DNA of 43,048 nucleotides from JBFGCA01 sp041567315 (GCA_041567315.1 JBFGCA010000032.1:1-43048), one strand, 5' to 3'; counted from the stretch's first letter, positions 7,731 through 15,332 are shown. Notes: generated by a model not told the origin, from the letters alone. Made by a program: numbers and translations.

Positions 7731-9161
7731 ATGCCGCCGACCCCCGTCTTCTACAACACCCTCGGGCGCCGCCTCCAGCCGCTCGAGCCGCGCGCGCCCG
7801 GCCGGGTGGGGCTCTACACCTGCGGCCCGACGGTCTACGACCACGTCCACATCGGCAACCTGCGCTCGTTCCTGTTCGAGGACCTGCTGCGCCGCGCCCT
7901 GCGTTTCCTGGGTTTCGAAGTCACCCAGGTCATGAACCTCACCGACGTCGACGACAAGACCATCGACGGCGCCCGCCGCGCCGGCGTCGGCCTCGAGGAC
8001 TACACCGCGCCCTTCATCGAGTCGTTCTTCGAGGCCCTCGACACCCTCCACGTCGAGCGCGCCGAGCACTACCCGCGGGCCACCGGGCACATCCCCGAGA
8101 TGCTCGCCCTGGTCGAGCGGCTGGTGGAGAAGGGCTACGGCTACGTGCGCGACGGCTCGGTCTACTTCAGCATCGCCAAGGACGACGACTACGGCCGCCT
8201 CTCGGGCATCGACCTCGAAGAAGTTCGCCAGGGCGAGCGGGTCGCCGCCGACGAATACGGCAAGGAAGACGCCCGCGATTTCGTCCTCTGGAAGGGGGCC
8301 AAGCCGGACGAGCCCTCGTGGGACTCGCCCTGGGGCCCCGGCCGGCCCGGCTGGCACATCGAGTGCTCGGCGATGAGCATGAAATACCTCGGCGAAGGCT
8401 TCGACATCCACAGCGGCGGGGTGGACAACATCTTCCCCCACCACGAGAACGAGATCGCCCAGAGCGAGTCGGCCACCGGCAAGCCCTTCGTCGACCTCTG
8501 GCTCCACGCCGAGCACCTCATCGTCGACGGCCAGAAGATGGCCAAGTCGCTCGGCAACCAGTACACCCTCGCCCAGCTCCTCGAGCGCGGCGTCGAGCCG
8601 CGGGCGATCCGCTACCTGATGCTGTCGGTCCACTACCGCAAGAAGCTCAACTTCACCTTCGACGGCCTCGCCGACGCGGCGGCCGCCCTGCGCCGGATCG
8701 ACGAGATGCGCTTCCGCCTCGCCCACGCCAAGGAGCGCGACGGCGCCGACTCGCCCATCCCCGCGGCCGCCGACGAGCTCCAGACCGCCTTCGCCGCCGC
8801 CCTCGCCGACGACCTCAACGCCTCCGAGGCGCTGGGCGCCGTCTTCGTCTTCGTCCGCCGGGTCAACGTCGCCATCGAAGAGCGCCGCCTCGCGCCCGGC
8901 GACCGCGACCGCGTCCTCGCCGCCCTCGCCCACGTCGACCAGGTCCTCGGCGTCCTCGACCCCGCCGCCTGGGCCGCCGCCGGGCCCGCGGCGGAGGAGG
9001 GCGCCGTCCCCGACGCCGAAGTCGACCGCCTGGTCGCCGAGCGCCAGCGCGCCCGCGAAGACCGCGACTTCCAGCGCGCCGACGAGCTCCGCGACCGGCT
9101 CGCCGCCGCCGGCATCGTCGTCGAAGACACCCCGACAGGTCCGCGCTGGAAGCGGCAGTGA
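7731..9161 (+). CDS. cysS: Cysteinyl-tRNA synthetase
   Basis: This class I synthetase charges tRNA-Cys; it has 476 residues, a normal length. The zinc-ligand and N-terminal motif YTCGPTVYDHVHIGN (29-43) contains Cys31 and the HIGH-type signature HIGN. GWHIECSAMS and the His-rich zinc segment FPHHENEIAQ follow, and the KMSKS loop is KMAKS (269-273). The C-terminal DALR-like helical domain and the final tRNA-binding segment, ending DTPTGPRWK, are present. The start ATG is 64 bases after the cohesin-like gene. A tRNA-Cys gene lies only 0.7 kb downstream. Confidence 0.97.
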   Translation: MPPTPVFYNTLGRRLQPLEPRAPGRVGLYTCGPTVYDHVHIGNLRSFLFEDLLRRALRFLGFEVTQVMNLTDVDDKTIDGARRAGVGLEDYTAPFIESFFEALDTLHVERAEHYPRATGHIPEMLALVERLVEKGYGYVRDGSVYFSIAKDDDYGRLSGIDLEEVRQGERVAADEYGKEDARDFVLWKGAKPDEPSWDSPWGPGRPGWHIECSAMSMKYLGEGFDIHSGGVDNIFPHHENEIAQSESATGKPFVDLWLHAEHLIVDGQKMAKSLGNQYTLAQLLERGVEPRAIRYLMLSVHYRKKLNFTFDGLADAAAALRRIDEMRFRLAHAKERDGADSPIPAAADELQTAFAAALADDLNASEALGAVFVFVRRVNVAIEERRLAPGDRDRVLAALAHVDQVLGVLDPAAWAAAGPAAEEGAVPDAEVDRLVAERQRAREDRDFQRADELRDRLAAAGIVVEDTPTGPRWKRQ

Positions 9162-9174
9162 GCCGGAGGGGCCG

Positions 9175-9561
9175 GTGAGCGCCCCCCGGGCCTTCCGCGA
9201 CGCCACCCATGCCCGCGCCCGCGGCCAGGCCGCCGAAGACGCCGCCGCCGCCTGGCTCCAGACCGCCGGCTACCACATCCTCGAGCGCAACCACGCCACC
9301 AAAGCCGGCGAGATCGACCTCATCGCCGCCGACGCCGACACCCTCTGCTTCCTCGAGATCAAGGCCCGCGCGACCCCCACGTGCGGCCCCGCCGTCGCCG
9401 CCGTCACCCCCCGCAAACAGCGCCGCCTGGCCCGCGCCGCCGCCCTCTACCTCGCCGCCCACCCCTGGCCCGGCCCCTGCCGCTTCGACGTCCTCGGCCT
9501 CGACCCCGGCGAGCTCGGCTGGGAGTACACCCTCCTCAAAGACGCCTTCCAGCTCGCCTGA
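9175..9561 (+). CDS. YraN/UPF0102-family nuclease-like protein
   Basis: The 128-residue protein has the family layout: an N-terminal helix (GQAAEDAAAAWLQ), then ERNHATKAGEIDLIA and CFLEIKAR. The restriction-endonuclease-like catalytic pattern is complete (Glu46-x-Asp48, Glu61-x-Lys63). The cellular function of the family is not established; a link to DNA repair or Holliday junctions has been proposed. The GTG start is preceded by GGAGGGG and lies 13 bases after the cysS stop, so co-transcription is likely. It is an ordinary single-copy housekeeping gene. Confidence 0.9.
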   Translation: MSAPRAFRDATHARARGQAAEDAAAAWLQTAGYHILERNHATKAGEIDLIAADADTLCFLEIKARATPTCGPAVAAVTPRKQRRLARAAALYLAAHPWPGPCRFDVLGLDPGELGWEYTLLKDAFQLA

Positions 9562-9624
9562 GCGTCCGTCCCGGCCCTCCTCCAGCCCGCCGCGCCACAA
9601 AACCGGCGCAGCCTCGCGGCGCCC

Positions 9625-9653
9625 TTGACAGCCCCGCTGCCCCTCTCTATCCT
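9625..9653 (+). promoter_or_regulatory. Sigma70-type promoter for the tRNA genes
   Basis: TTGACA (9625-9630, perfect consensus) and TATCCT (9648-9653) are separated by exactly 17 bases. They lie 11 bases before the first base of tRNA-Gly, as expected for a promoter with a very short tRNA leader. Confidence 0.85.
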
Positions 9654-9664
9654 GTCCTTCCTGA

Positions 9665-9739
9665 GCGGGAATAGCTCAGTGGTAGAGCACAACCTTGCCA
9701 AGGTTGGGGTCGCGGGTTCAAGTCCCGTTTCCCGCTCCA
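9665..9739 (+). tRNA. tRNA-Gly (anticodon GCC)
   Basis: A complete cloverleaf is visible. The acceptor stem pairs GCGGGAA with TTCCCGC, the D arm is AGCTCAGTGGTAGAGC, the anticodon arm is CAACC-TTGCCAA-GGTTG, the T loop is TTCAAGT, and CCA (9737-9739) is encoded in the gene. The anticodon GCC reads glycine GGC/GGT codons. Confidence 0.97.
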
Positions 9740-9846
9740 GAACCCCCGGTTCTTTCCAGCCCGGCCGGCCCACCCCGGCCCCTCGACGCGGCCGCCCCCC
9801 TGGCGGCCCTCAACGCCTCCGGCCCCCAGCGGCCACAGGCGCCCAG

Positions 9847-9921
9847 GGCGACGTAGCCAAGTGGTAAGGCAAGGGTCTGCAAAACCCTCATACGCGGGTT
9901 CGATTCCCGCCGTCGCCTCCA
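9847..9921 (+). tRNA. tRNA-Cys (anticodon GCA)
   Basis: The acceptor stem pairs GGCGACG with CGTCGCC, the anticodon arm is AGGGT-CTGCAAA-ACCCT, the T arm contains GGGTTCGATTCCC, and CCA (9919-9921) is encoded. It starts 107 bases after tRNA-Gly with no obvious promoter of its own, so both probably come from the promoter at 9625. Its 3' side is the left edge of the accessory patch. Confidence 0.96.
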
Positions 9922-9988
9922 GCATGAATCTCTTGATCTGGAGTGGCTTACAGCTTTAGCGGGCAGCTCCGGGGCAGGACCTCGGTCG

Positions 9989-10771
9989 TCAGGGGCTCTG
10001 CTTTCTGCCCACGTAGATGCCGTAGCCGAAGTAGTCGAGGAGGGTTCGGGGGACCGACAGCGCTTCCCGGATGAAGCGGCGGAAGGTCGGGCTTGTGGCG
10101 TAGAAGTAGGCCACCCGGTGAGCCGACCGGAGGAGATCCAGAAGGTCTTCCTTCCGGTTGCTGAGTCTCTCGGCGTGGTGGACCTGGGCGACGATCTCGC
10201 GCAGTCCTGCGGTGGCCAGGAGACGTTTCCATCCCTCGGCGCTCGGGATGTCTCCGGGGATCCCGAAGGTGCGGGACAGATACTCGGCGAGCTCGGTTGG
10301 CGGCGGGCTTCGAATCCACGTCGCCTCGTTGAGCCCGACGCCCCCTCCGAGCCGCGTCACCCGGAGGTATTCCCGTAGCGCCGCCGTTTTGTCCTCCAAG
10401 AGTCCGGTGATGAACTCGCCGAGGACCACGTCGAAGCGGCCGTCCTCGAAGGGGAGCTCGAGCGCGCTGGCGACGCGGAAACTCACTCGCTCCGCAACGC
10501 CTTCTCGCGCTGCCCGCTCGCTCGCGCGCTCGACCATTCGCTCGATCAGGTCCACTCCGACCACGCGGCAACCGTGGCGCCGCGCCAGGTAGCACGCGGT
10601 CTTGCCACTGGCGCAGCCGACGTCGAGAACGCGGGTCTCACGGTCGATTCGGCACAGCTCGGCGAGCTCCCGGGTCGCCTCGAGGCCGCCGAGATGGAAG
10701 TGCTTCCTGAAGCCGACGTCGGCCACCAACCGGTAGATGCTCTCCGGCGACAGCGGCCCAGAAGGGCTCAT
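9989..10771 (-). CDS. Class I SAM-dependent methyltransferase
   Basis: The 260-residue protein has the Rossmann motif I VLDVGCASGKT (48-58), motif II region VVGVDLIERMVERA and motif IV DGRFDVVLGEFI, so S-adenosylmethionine binding is well supported. The C-terminal half (about 170-255, with YFYATSPTFRRFIREAL) does not identify a substrate; small-molecule methylation is the likeliest role. The start ATG overlaps the stop of the upstream alpha/beta-hydrolase by four bases, so the two form an operon. It is the first protein gene beyond the tRNA pair. Confidence 0.88.
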   Translation of the reverse strand: MSPSGPLSPESIYRLVADVGFRKHFHLGGLEATRELAELCRIDRETRVLDVGCASGKTACYLARRHGCRVVGVDLIERMVERASERAAREGVAERVSFRVASALELPFEDGRFDVVLGEFITGLLEDKTAALREYLRVTRLGGGVGLNEATWIRSPPPTELAEYLSRTFGIPGDIPSAEGWKRLLATAGLREIVAQVHHAERLSNRKEDLLDLLRSAHRVAYFYATSPTFRRFIREALSVPRTLLDYFGYGIYVGRKQSP

Positions 10772-11694
10772 GGTGATGGACCCGGGCCGGCTGATTCGCC
10801 GAGAACGGCCTGAGGTTCGTCCGCGAGGAATCGGAGGATCCGGGCGTCGGTCCTCTCGGCCTGCTCCATGTGGAAGAGATGACCGCCATCCGCGACGAGC
10901 TCGGTCTCGACGTCGGGCATGAGCCGGGCCGCTCGCTCCAGCGCGGCGCGCGGGTCGTAGATGAACTCCCGGTCGCCCACCATGACCAGCGTGCGGACCT
11001 TGACCGCCTTGAGGTCCTCGTCGCCGAAGACCTGCGGGAAGAGAGCATCGTCCTGGTAGCGGAAGACCTTGAGGCCGGCCGCCAGCAGTTTCACGAGCCG
11101 TTCATCTGGTCTGTAACGTCGGCCGAAGATCGCTCTCATGGTGGGACGCGCGGTCCAGGGGGGCAGGTTGGGGCCGAAACGAAGGGTGAGGATCACCCCG
11201 AGCCGGAACGGCACAAACGACGCGGCCGGTGCCAGCAGCACAAGTCGGCCGCAGCGATCGGGGGCGCGCACGGCGAGGTTGAGCGCCATCCAGCCGCCCT
11301 GGGAGGAGCCGATCAGGGAGGCGCGGCCGATCTCCAGCTCGTCGAGGAGACCGGTCAGCCAGGAGACGAAGTGCTCGGGGCTCAGGATCGGCCGGGTCTG
11401 GGTGCCCATGCCGGGGGCGCCGACGAAGTCCACCGCGTGGATCCGGTGGCGGCGGGCGAGCCGGGCCGCATTCGGGAGCCACTGGATGGCCCCGATGTTG
11501 AAGGCCGCGTGCAGCAGGAGCACAGGTGGCGCCTGCGGCGGCCCGCTGATTACGACATGAGTCGGCCCAAAGGGGGTCGGCACCTCCAGGGACTCATACG
11601 GCACGGGCCAGAGCGACATCGCCTCCTCGTAGGCGGCGACGTACTCGGCCCGTCCCGCGGAGCTTTTCCACCTCGCCAATCGGACTCTCACCAC
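10768..11694 (-). CDS. Alpha/beta-hydrolase, copy 1
   Basis: The 308-residue protein (GTG start with GAAGGG upstream) is an alpha/beta-hydrolase fold enzyme. The nucleophile elbow is G-S-S131-Q-G, the oxyanion region follows LLHAAFN (60-66), a late Asp lies in VGDREFIYDP, and the catalytic His is in DGGHLFHMEQ. Esterases, lipases and haloperoxidase-like enzymes share this pattern, so the substrate is unknown. It overlaps the methyltransferase start. A second copy at 14148-15056 is about three-quarters identical in protein sequence, and similarity extends into the upstream non-coding DNA (roughly 11700-11790 with 15070-15170), indicating segmental duplication. Confidence 0.88.
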   Translation of the reverse strand: MVRVRLARWKSSAGRAEYVAAYEEAMSLWPVPYESLEVPTPFGPTHVVISGPPQAPPVLLLHAAFNIGAIQWLPNAARLARRHRIHAVDFVGAPGMGTQTRPILSPEHFVSWLTGLLDELEIGRASLIGSSQGGWMALNLAVRAPDRCGRLVLLAPAASFVPFRLGVILTLRFGPNLPPWTARPTMRAIFGRRYRPDERLVKLLAAGLKVFRYQDDALFPQVFGDEDLKAVKVRTLVMVGDREFIYDPRAALERAARLMPDVETELVADGGHLFHMEQAERTDARILRFLADEPQAVLGESAGPGPSP

Positions 11695-11776
11695 GTGCCC
11701 TTCGCGTCCGTCCTATCGAGGAACGCGACATCTAGGTCGGGCCTCTGCAAGGAGTCACCCCAGGGCACCGCCTTGC

Positions 11777-11793
11777 GAGGTGTCTGACACCTC
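11777..11793. repeat. Short REP-like palindrome (GAGGTGTC-T-GACACCTC)
   Basis: Eight perfect inverted pairs flank a single T. It lies in the 406-base gap 11695-12100, about 85 bases upstream of hydrolase copy 1. A weaker relative (GTGCC-T-GGCAC) sits at the matching place upstream of copy 2 (15160-15170). GTGTCTGACAC-type palindromes are familiar dispersed elements in bacteria, sometimes linked to REP-associated transposases; no transposase is present here. Confidence 0.6.
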
Positions 11794-11890
11794 TCCCGGC
11801 GGGCATCGCGGCAGTCCGGCGCGTTGCCAGAACGCCGGGCTGGTCACCTGCCGCCTGAGGCGGACGTCGGGCCTCGCGAGCGGGAAGTCG

Positions 11891-12031
11891 GACGACGATC
11901 CCTGCCCGGGAACGGCCGGAAACGCGGCGTCCATCGTGACGGGGGATGGTGACCTTCTCGCCCTCGGGAGCTTCGAAGGGGTCGAGATCCTCACGCCCCG
12001 ACAGTTCCTGGAGCTTCAGGTCTCTCCTTGA
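11891..12031 (+). pseudogene. C-terminal remnant of a PIN-domain (VapC-like) toxin
   Basis: In one frame this stretch reads DDDPCPGTAGNAASIVTGDGD, then LLALGSFEGVEILTPRQFLEL, then a stop. The pattern of a DDD-x-x-x-x-A-x-A segment, VTGD-x-DLL and ILTPRxFLE is the typical C-terminal half of COG1569-type PIN RNases, including the third and fourth conserved acidic residues. Upstream in the same frame the sequence is not PIN-like, and no start with the N-terminal catalytic Asp exists, so about two thirds of the gene is missing. No antitoxin is adjacent. It also lacks an expression signal. It is a decayed toxin fragment within the gap between hydrolase copy 1 and the SRPBCC gene. Confidence 0.65.
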
Positions 12032-12100
12032 GATCAGGGGTCGAGCCTGTCGGCTGGGCCCCCCGGTGCTCGTAGCCGCTCCGCTAAGGTCGCAGTTGCG

Positions 12101-12856
12101 ATGGCGACTCTTGCCACGGCGGTGGTGGTGGCGCTCGCGGTCACCGGCATAGGCATCGTCCTCTTCCTGCGCTGGGGGGCGCGCTGGGGGGCCACCGACG
12201 TGGAGGTCTCGGAGCCCATGGCCGGGGACGCCTGGCTCGAGGGAGGCCCGCGGGCGCGCGTGCGGATGACGCGCGCCGTCACGGTCGACGCGCCCCACGA
12301 GGTCGTCTGGGCCTGGCTGGCCCAGCTCGGCCGCGGGGCCGGCTGGTACAGCATCGACCGCCTGGACAACGGGGGCAGGAGGTCCGCCCGGCACCTCGTG
12401 TCGTGGATCCCGCCGCCAAGGCTCGGCGACGCCACGACCATCGGCTACCTGAGGCACCTCGAGCCGGGGCGGGTGCTGGCCTGGTGGCTCCCGGGCGACC
12501 GGCTCCTGGGAGCGACCACGCGCTCGGTGATGACCTACCGGGTCACGCCGCTGGGGGATCGGTCTCGCGTCGTCGCCCGGTTCTCGTGGGACGCCGGGGG
12601 TCTGACGGGGTGGGCCGCCCTGCGGTTCTTCCAGTTGGTCGACACGATCATGGTGCTCCGCCAGCTACTCACCCTGAAGCGGCGGGCCGAGGGTTACGGT
12701 GACCGATCAAAGAATCCCGCGGATCCGGAGACCGGCGCCCGCGATCAGTACCAGCTCTACGAGGTGATCTACGCCGCGGGCCAGAAGGCGGGCACGGTGG
12801 GGAAGGAGAAGGCCGCGAAGTGGCGTCAGGCCGCGATCGACGACGGCCGCGGATAG
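12101..12856 (+). CDS. Membrane-anchored SRPBCC (START-like) domain protein
   Basis: The 251-residue protein begins with one membrane segment (about 5-24), followed by a SRPBCC lipid/small-molecule-binding domain. Its first strand-helix reads RMTRAVTVDAPHEVVWAWLAQLGRGAGWYS, and later strands include RVLAWWLPGD and SRVVARFSWD. Proteins with this WxWLxQxGxGxGWY pattern are common, uncharacterised members of the fold. A variable C-terminal tail follows (about 205-251, ending KWRQAAIDDGRG). It lies ten bases upstream of the DinB-like gene on the same strand. A possible echo of its tail is found at 13931-13984. Confidence 0.8.
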   Translation: MATLATAVVVALAVTGIGIVLFLRWGARWGATDVEVSEPMAGDAWLEGGPRARVRMTRAVTVDAPHEVVWAWLAQLGRGAGWYSIDRLDNGGRRSARHLVSWIPPPRLGDATTIGYLRHLEPGRVLAWWLPGDRLLGATTRSVMTYRVTPLGDRSRVVARFSWDAGGLTGWAALRFFQLVDTIMVLRQLLTLKRRAEGYGDRSKNPADPETGARDQYQLYEVIYAAGQKAGTVGKEKAAKWRQAAIDDGRG

Positions 12857-12866
12857 ACTCTCGCAC

Positions 12867-13340
12867 ATGACCTCCTACGCCTATGGCGGCACCGCGGCGC
12901 TGGTGGCGCTTCACGAGACGCATCTGCGGGAGTTTCTTCGGGCCTGGCGCCGGGCGGACCGCGAGCGCCTGCCGCTACCGGACTCGTCCAGCCCGAACTA
13001 CGCCTCGCGAGAGGCTCTGCTGGCCCACGTCCTGGGCTGCGCGGCGCGGTATCTGACCTGGATCTGCGCGCAGCTCGAGCTACCCGTGCCCGAGGTGGAG
13101 GAGTATCCCGATGCGGAAGGGCTCCCCGGGCGGGCCGACGAGTATCTCGAGGGCGTCCTCGAAGCTTGGAGGGGGAGCCTGCGGTCGCTGACCGAGGAGC
13201 AGGCCTACGAGCCGGCGTATCCCTCTCGCTGGGGGCCGCCGTACTGCATCGACGCGATGATGGAGCACGCCGTCATGCACCCGATCCGCCATACGCACCA
13301 GCTGCGGACGCTCCTCGGCTCCGCGGACAGCGGCACCTGA
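12867..13340 (+). CDS. DinB-family (four-helix bundle) metal-binding protein
   Basis: The 157-residue protein is helical throughout. It shows the expected histidines for a DinB/YfiT-type metal site: one in LLAHVLGC (about residue 54) and a His-rich last helix MMEHAVMHPIRHTHQLRTLL (about 131-150). Family members include thiol-S-transferases and damage-inducible proteins; the substrate here is unknown. It follows the SRPBCC gene by ten bases and probably shares its transcript. It converges with the lipoprotein gene at 13367. Confidence 0.8.
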   Translation: MTSYAYGGTAALVALHETHLREFLRAWRRADRERLPLPDSSSPNYASREALLAHVLGCAARYLTWICAQLELPVPEVEEYPDAEGLPGRADEYLEGVLEAWRGSLRSLTEEQAYEPAYPSRWGPPYCIDAMMEHAVMHPIRHTHQLRTLLGSADSGT

Positions 13341-13366
13341 GGCCTCGCCCGAGCCGGACCGGCCGC

Positions 13367-13861
13367 CTATTCGGTGGGCTCTTCCGCCGGCTCCGCGGCC
13401 TCTTCCTTCGGGGGCAGGTCGGAGTTGAAGATGTCCCGACGCAGCACCCACCTGCCGTCTTCGAGGCCCCAGATCTCGACGAAGTGTCCCTCGTCCGCGA
13501 CGTCGCCGGCCGCCGTGGTGAGAACGAAGCTGCCGATCTGGTAGCCCTGCTCGCCGGAAACCTCCGTCTCTTCGACCACGATCGCGGCACTCATCCCCGC
13601 ATCGATCATCCCGCCGAAGGCTTCCGCGACCTCCTCGCGGCCCGAGATCGGCGGGCTGCCGGGCGGATAGAGAATCGCCTCCGAGGCGTAGACCGCGGCC
13701 AGGCCCTCGCGGTCACCGGCATTGAAGGTCGCCACCCAGGTCTGGTTGCCCGCCCGGACCGCGGCGCGGTCGGCCTCGGGATCACGTGGCGGGACGGATG
13801 GGGCAGGGGCGCAGGACAGAGCGACAGTCGAGAGCACGAGCAGTCCGAGAACCCTTCTCAT
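13367..13861 (-). CDS. Lipoprotein with SnoaL/DUF4440-like domain
   Basis: The ATG at 13859-13861 is supported by GGGAGGATC upstream and by the lipoprotein signal peptide (MRRVLGLLVLSTVALSC, acylated Cys at 17). The 164-residue product matches the DUF4440/SnoaL-like NTF2 fold: RAGNQTWVATFNAGDREGLAAVYASEA, then PPISGREEVAEAF, and a C-terminal EIWGLEDGRWVLRRDIFN. The acidic tail (EEAAEPAEEPTE) is unusual. Many such proteins have no known enzymatic role. A relative in this window is the exported DUF4440 protein at 26038-26577. Confidence 0.8.
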   Translation of the reverse strand: MRRVLGLLVLSTVALSCAPAPSVPPRDPEADRAAVRAGNQTWVATFNAGDREGLAAVYASEAILYPPGSPPISGREEVAEAFGGMIDAGMSAAIVVEETEVSGEQGYQIGSFVLTTAAGDVADEGHFVEIWGLEDGRWVLRRDIFNSDLPPKEEAAEPAEEPTE

Positions 13862-13930
13862 GATGATCCTCCCTCGATGGGTCGGGTGAATCGACATTGT
13901 AATCGTGGCGGCGAGCTCGATCCATGGAGG

Positions 13931-13984
13931 AGGAGCGCCCGGCCTCGGGCCCGGAAGTGGCACGAGGCCGCGATCCGGGCGTAG
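13931..13984 (+). pseudogene. Possible remnant of a second SRPBCC gene 3' end
   Basis: The sequence around AAGTGGC..AGGCCGCGATC and the following TAGACTC resembles 12817-12860, the end of the SRPBCC gene. It translates to ARKWHEAAIRA and a stop, compared with AAKWRQAAIDDGRG and a stop. The match is short (about 20 conserved bases), so chance cannot be excluded. If real, it marks the edge of a former duplicate next to hydrolase copy 2. Confidence 0.25.
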
Positions 13985-14002
13985 ACTCGAAGCGGGTGCA
14001 GG

Positions 14003-14113
14003 GTGACCAAGCAAAGCCTGCCGACCGTCAGCACGCGCCTCACCGTCGCCGACCGGCTGGGCGCGCTCAGGTCGGCCCGGCGGATCGAGCTGCCGCCCTT
14101 CGGGCTTGGTTGA
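14003..14113 (+). pseudogene. 36-codon fragment resembling the N-terminus of HgcA-like corrinoid proteins
   Basis: A GTG-initiated frame encodes TKQSLPTVSTRLTVADRLG, then ALRSARRIELPPFGLG and a stop. The LPxVSTxLTxxDRLG block recalls the start of HgcA-family (CdhD-like) corrinoid proteins from memory, where it is followed by GIGRM-x-Y-x-V-x-PGLYAVG; that continuation is absent, and the frame ends at once. No cobalamin-binding or membrane domain and no HgcB ferredoxin are present, so any function is lost. The family match is tentative. Confidence 0.3.
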
Positions 14114-14147
14114 CGGCCGGTACCGCCGACGACGGGCAGGGCGGAGG

Positions 14148-15056
14148 CTATGGGTAGTGGCCTTCCGGCGGCGATGACCTGCCGTCTGCGAGGAACCGGA
14201 GAATCCGCGCGTCGACCCACTCGGCCTGCTCCATGTGGAAGAGATGACCGCCGCCGGCCACGAGCTGGGTCTCGACGTCGGGGATGAGCCGGGCCGCTCG
14301 CTCGAGCGCCGCGCGGGGGTCGTAGATGACCTCCCGGTCGCCGGCCATGACGAGTGTGGTGGCTCTCACCGCTTTCAGCTCTTCGTCACTCAAGACCTGC
14401 GGATAGAGAGCTCGGTCCTGGAAGCGGAAGTGCTTGAGGCTGGTCGCCAGCAGCTTGACCAGCCGCTCATCGAGCTCGTAGCGTCGGCCGAAGACGGCCT
14501 TCATCGAAGGACCCGCCGTCCAGGAGGGCATGAAGGGGCCCAGACGAAGCGACACGATCACGCCCAGCCTGAGCGGCCGCAACGACGCGGCGGGCGCGAG
14601 CAGCACGAGACGGTCGCATCGATCCGGCGCCTGCACCGCGAGGTTGAGCGCCATCCAGCCGCCCTGGGAAGAGCCGATCAGGGAGGCGCGGCCGATCTCC
14701 AGCCCGTCGAGGAGACCGGCCAGCCAGGAGGCGCAGTCCTCCGGGCTCACGATCGGCAGGGTCTGGGTGCCCTTGCCGGGTGCGCCGACGAAGTCCACCG
14801 CATGGATCCGGTGGCGCTCGGCGAGCCGGGCCGCGTTGGGGAACCACTGGATGGCCCCGAGGTTGAACGCCGCGTGCAGCAAGATCAGAGGCGGCCCGTC
14901 TTGCGGCCCGCTGACCAGGACATGGGTCGGCCCAAAGGGGGTCGGCACCTTCACCGAGTCATACGGCACGGGCCACAGCGACAGCGCCTCTTCGTAGGCG
15001 GCGGCGTACTCGGCCCTTCCCGCTGCGCTCTTCCACCTCGCCAATCGGAGTGTCAT
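14148..15056 (-). CDS. Alpha/beta-hydrolase, copy 2
   Basis: The ATG at 15054-15056 is supported by GGGAGAG upstream and by alignment with copy 1 (both begin with RLARWKS-x-AGRAEY). The 302-residue protein keeps the nucleophile elbow GSSQGG, the late Asp in AGDREVIYDP and the His in GGGHLFHMEQ. It is therefore a likely active paralogue of 10768-11694, about 75% identical. Differences cluster in the lid region (LRPLRLGVIVSLRLGPFMPSW) and the C-terminus, suggesting altered substrate preference. Unlike copy 1 it has no linked methyltransferase; its only downstream neighbours are gene remnants. Confidence 0.88.
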   Translation of the reverse strand: MTLRLARWKSAAGRAEYAAAYEEALSLWPVPYDSVKVPTPFGPTHVLVSGPQDGPPLILLHAAFNLGAIQWFPNAARLAERHRIHAVDFVGAPGKGTQTLPIVSPEDCASWLAGLLDGLEIGRASLIGSSQGGWMALNLAVQAPDRCDRLVLLAPAASLRPLRLGVIVSLRLGPFMPSWTAGPSMKAVFGRRYELDERLVKLLATSLKHFRFQDRALYPQVLSDEELKAVRATTLVMAGDREVIYDPRAALERAARLIPDVETQLVAGGGHLFHMEQAEWVDARILRFLADGRSSPPEGHYP

Positions 15057-15159
15057 CGGTACTCTCCCTTCCGTTCTGTTACGGAAAGCGACATCGAGCC
15101 CGAGCGGCCGCAAGACGTTAGCGCAGGACCACCGCCTTCCGAGGTGCCCCTTGTGCGAC

Positions 15160-15170
15160 GTGCCTGGCAC
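15160..15170. repeat. Short palindrome (GTGCC-T-GGCAC) upstream of hydrolase copy 2
   Basis: Five perfect inverted pairs flank a T. This is the counterpart of the palindrome at 11777-11793 at about the same distance upstream of the paralogous gene. By itself the match is weak; the shared position is what makes it notable. Confidence 0.4.
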
Positions 15171-15332
15171 CGCTACCGGCACACCGCTACTGGGGGGCGA
15201 GGCTCGCGACCTGACGGTCAAAGGATCGTCGGGGCCGGGGTGGGGCGCGCCTGGCAGGGTGGTAGGGTGAGCGCCAGGGACAGAGGATCAGGCGCCTTTG
15301 AGGTTCCCTCCGGAAACAGGGGGAGGCAGATC

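Noticed and set aside
9847..9921. Integration site at tRNA-Cys
   Set aside because: No second copy of the tRNA 3' end and no integrase were found in the window, so an integrated island is not claimed.
11755..11994. Leftward 79-codon frame in the gap upstream of hydrolase copy 1
   Set aside because: It runs antisense to the PIN remnant and through the palindrome, with no start signals or family pattern.
14235..15332. N-terminal extension of the 549-residue secreted protein to about 915 residues
   Set aside because: The extension is antisense to hydrolase copy 2, has no domain pattern, and the ATG at 15333 has an RBS and a signal peptide.
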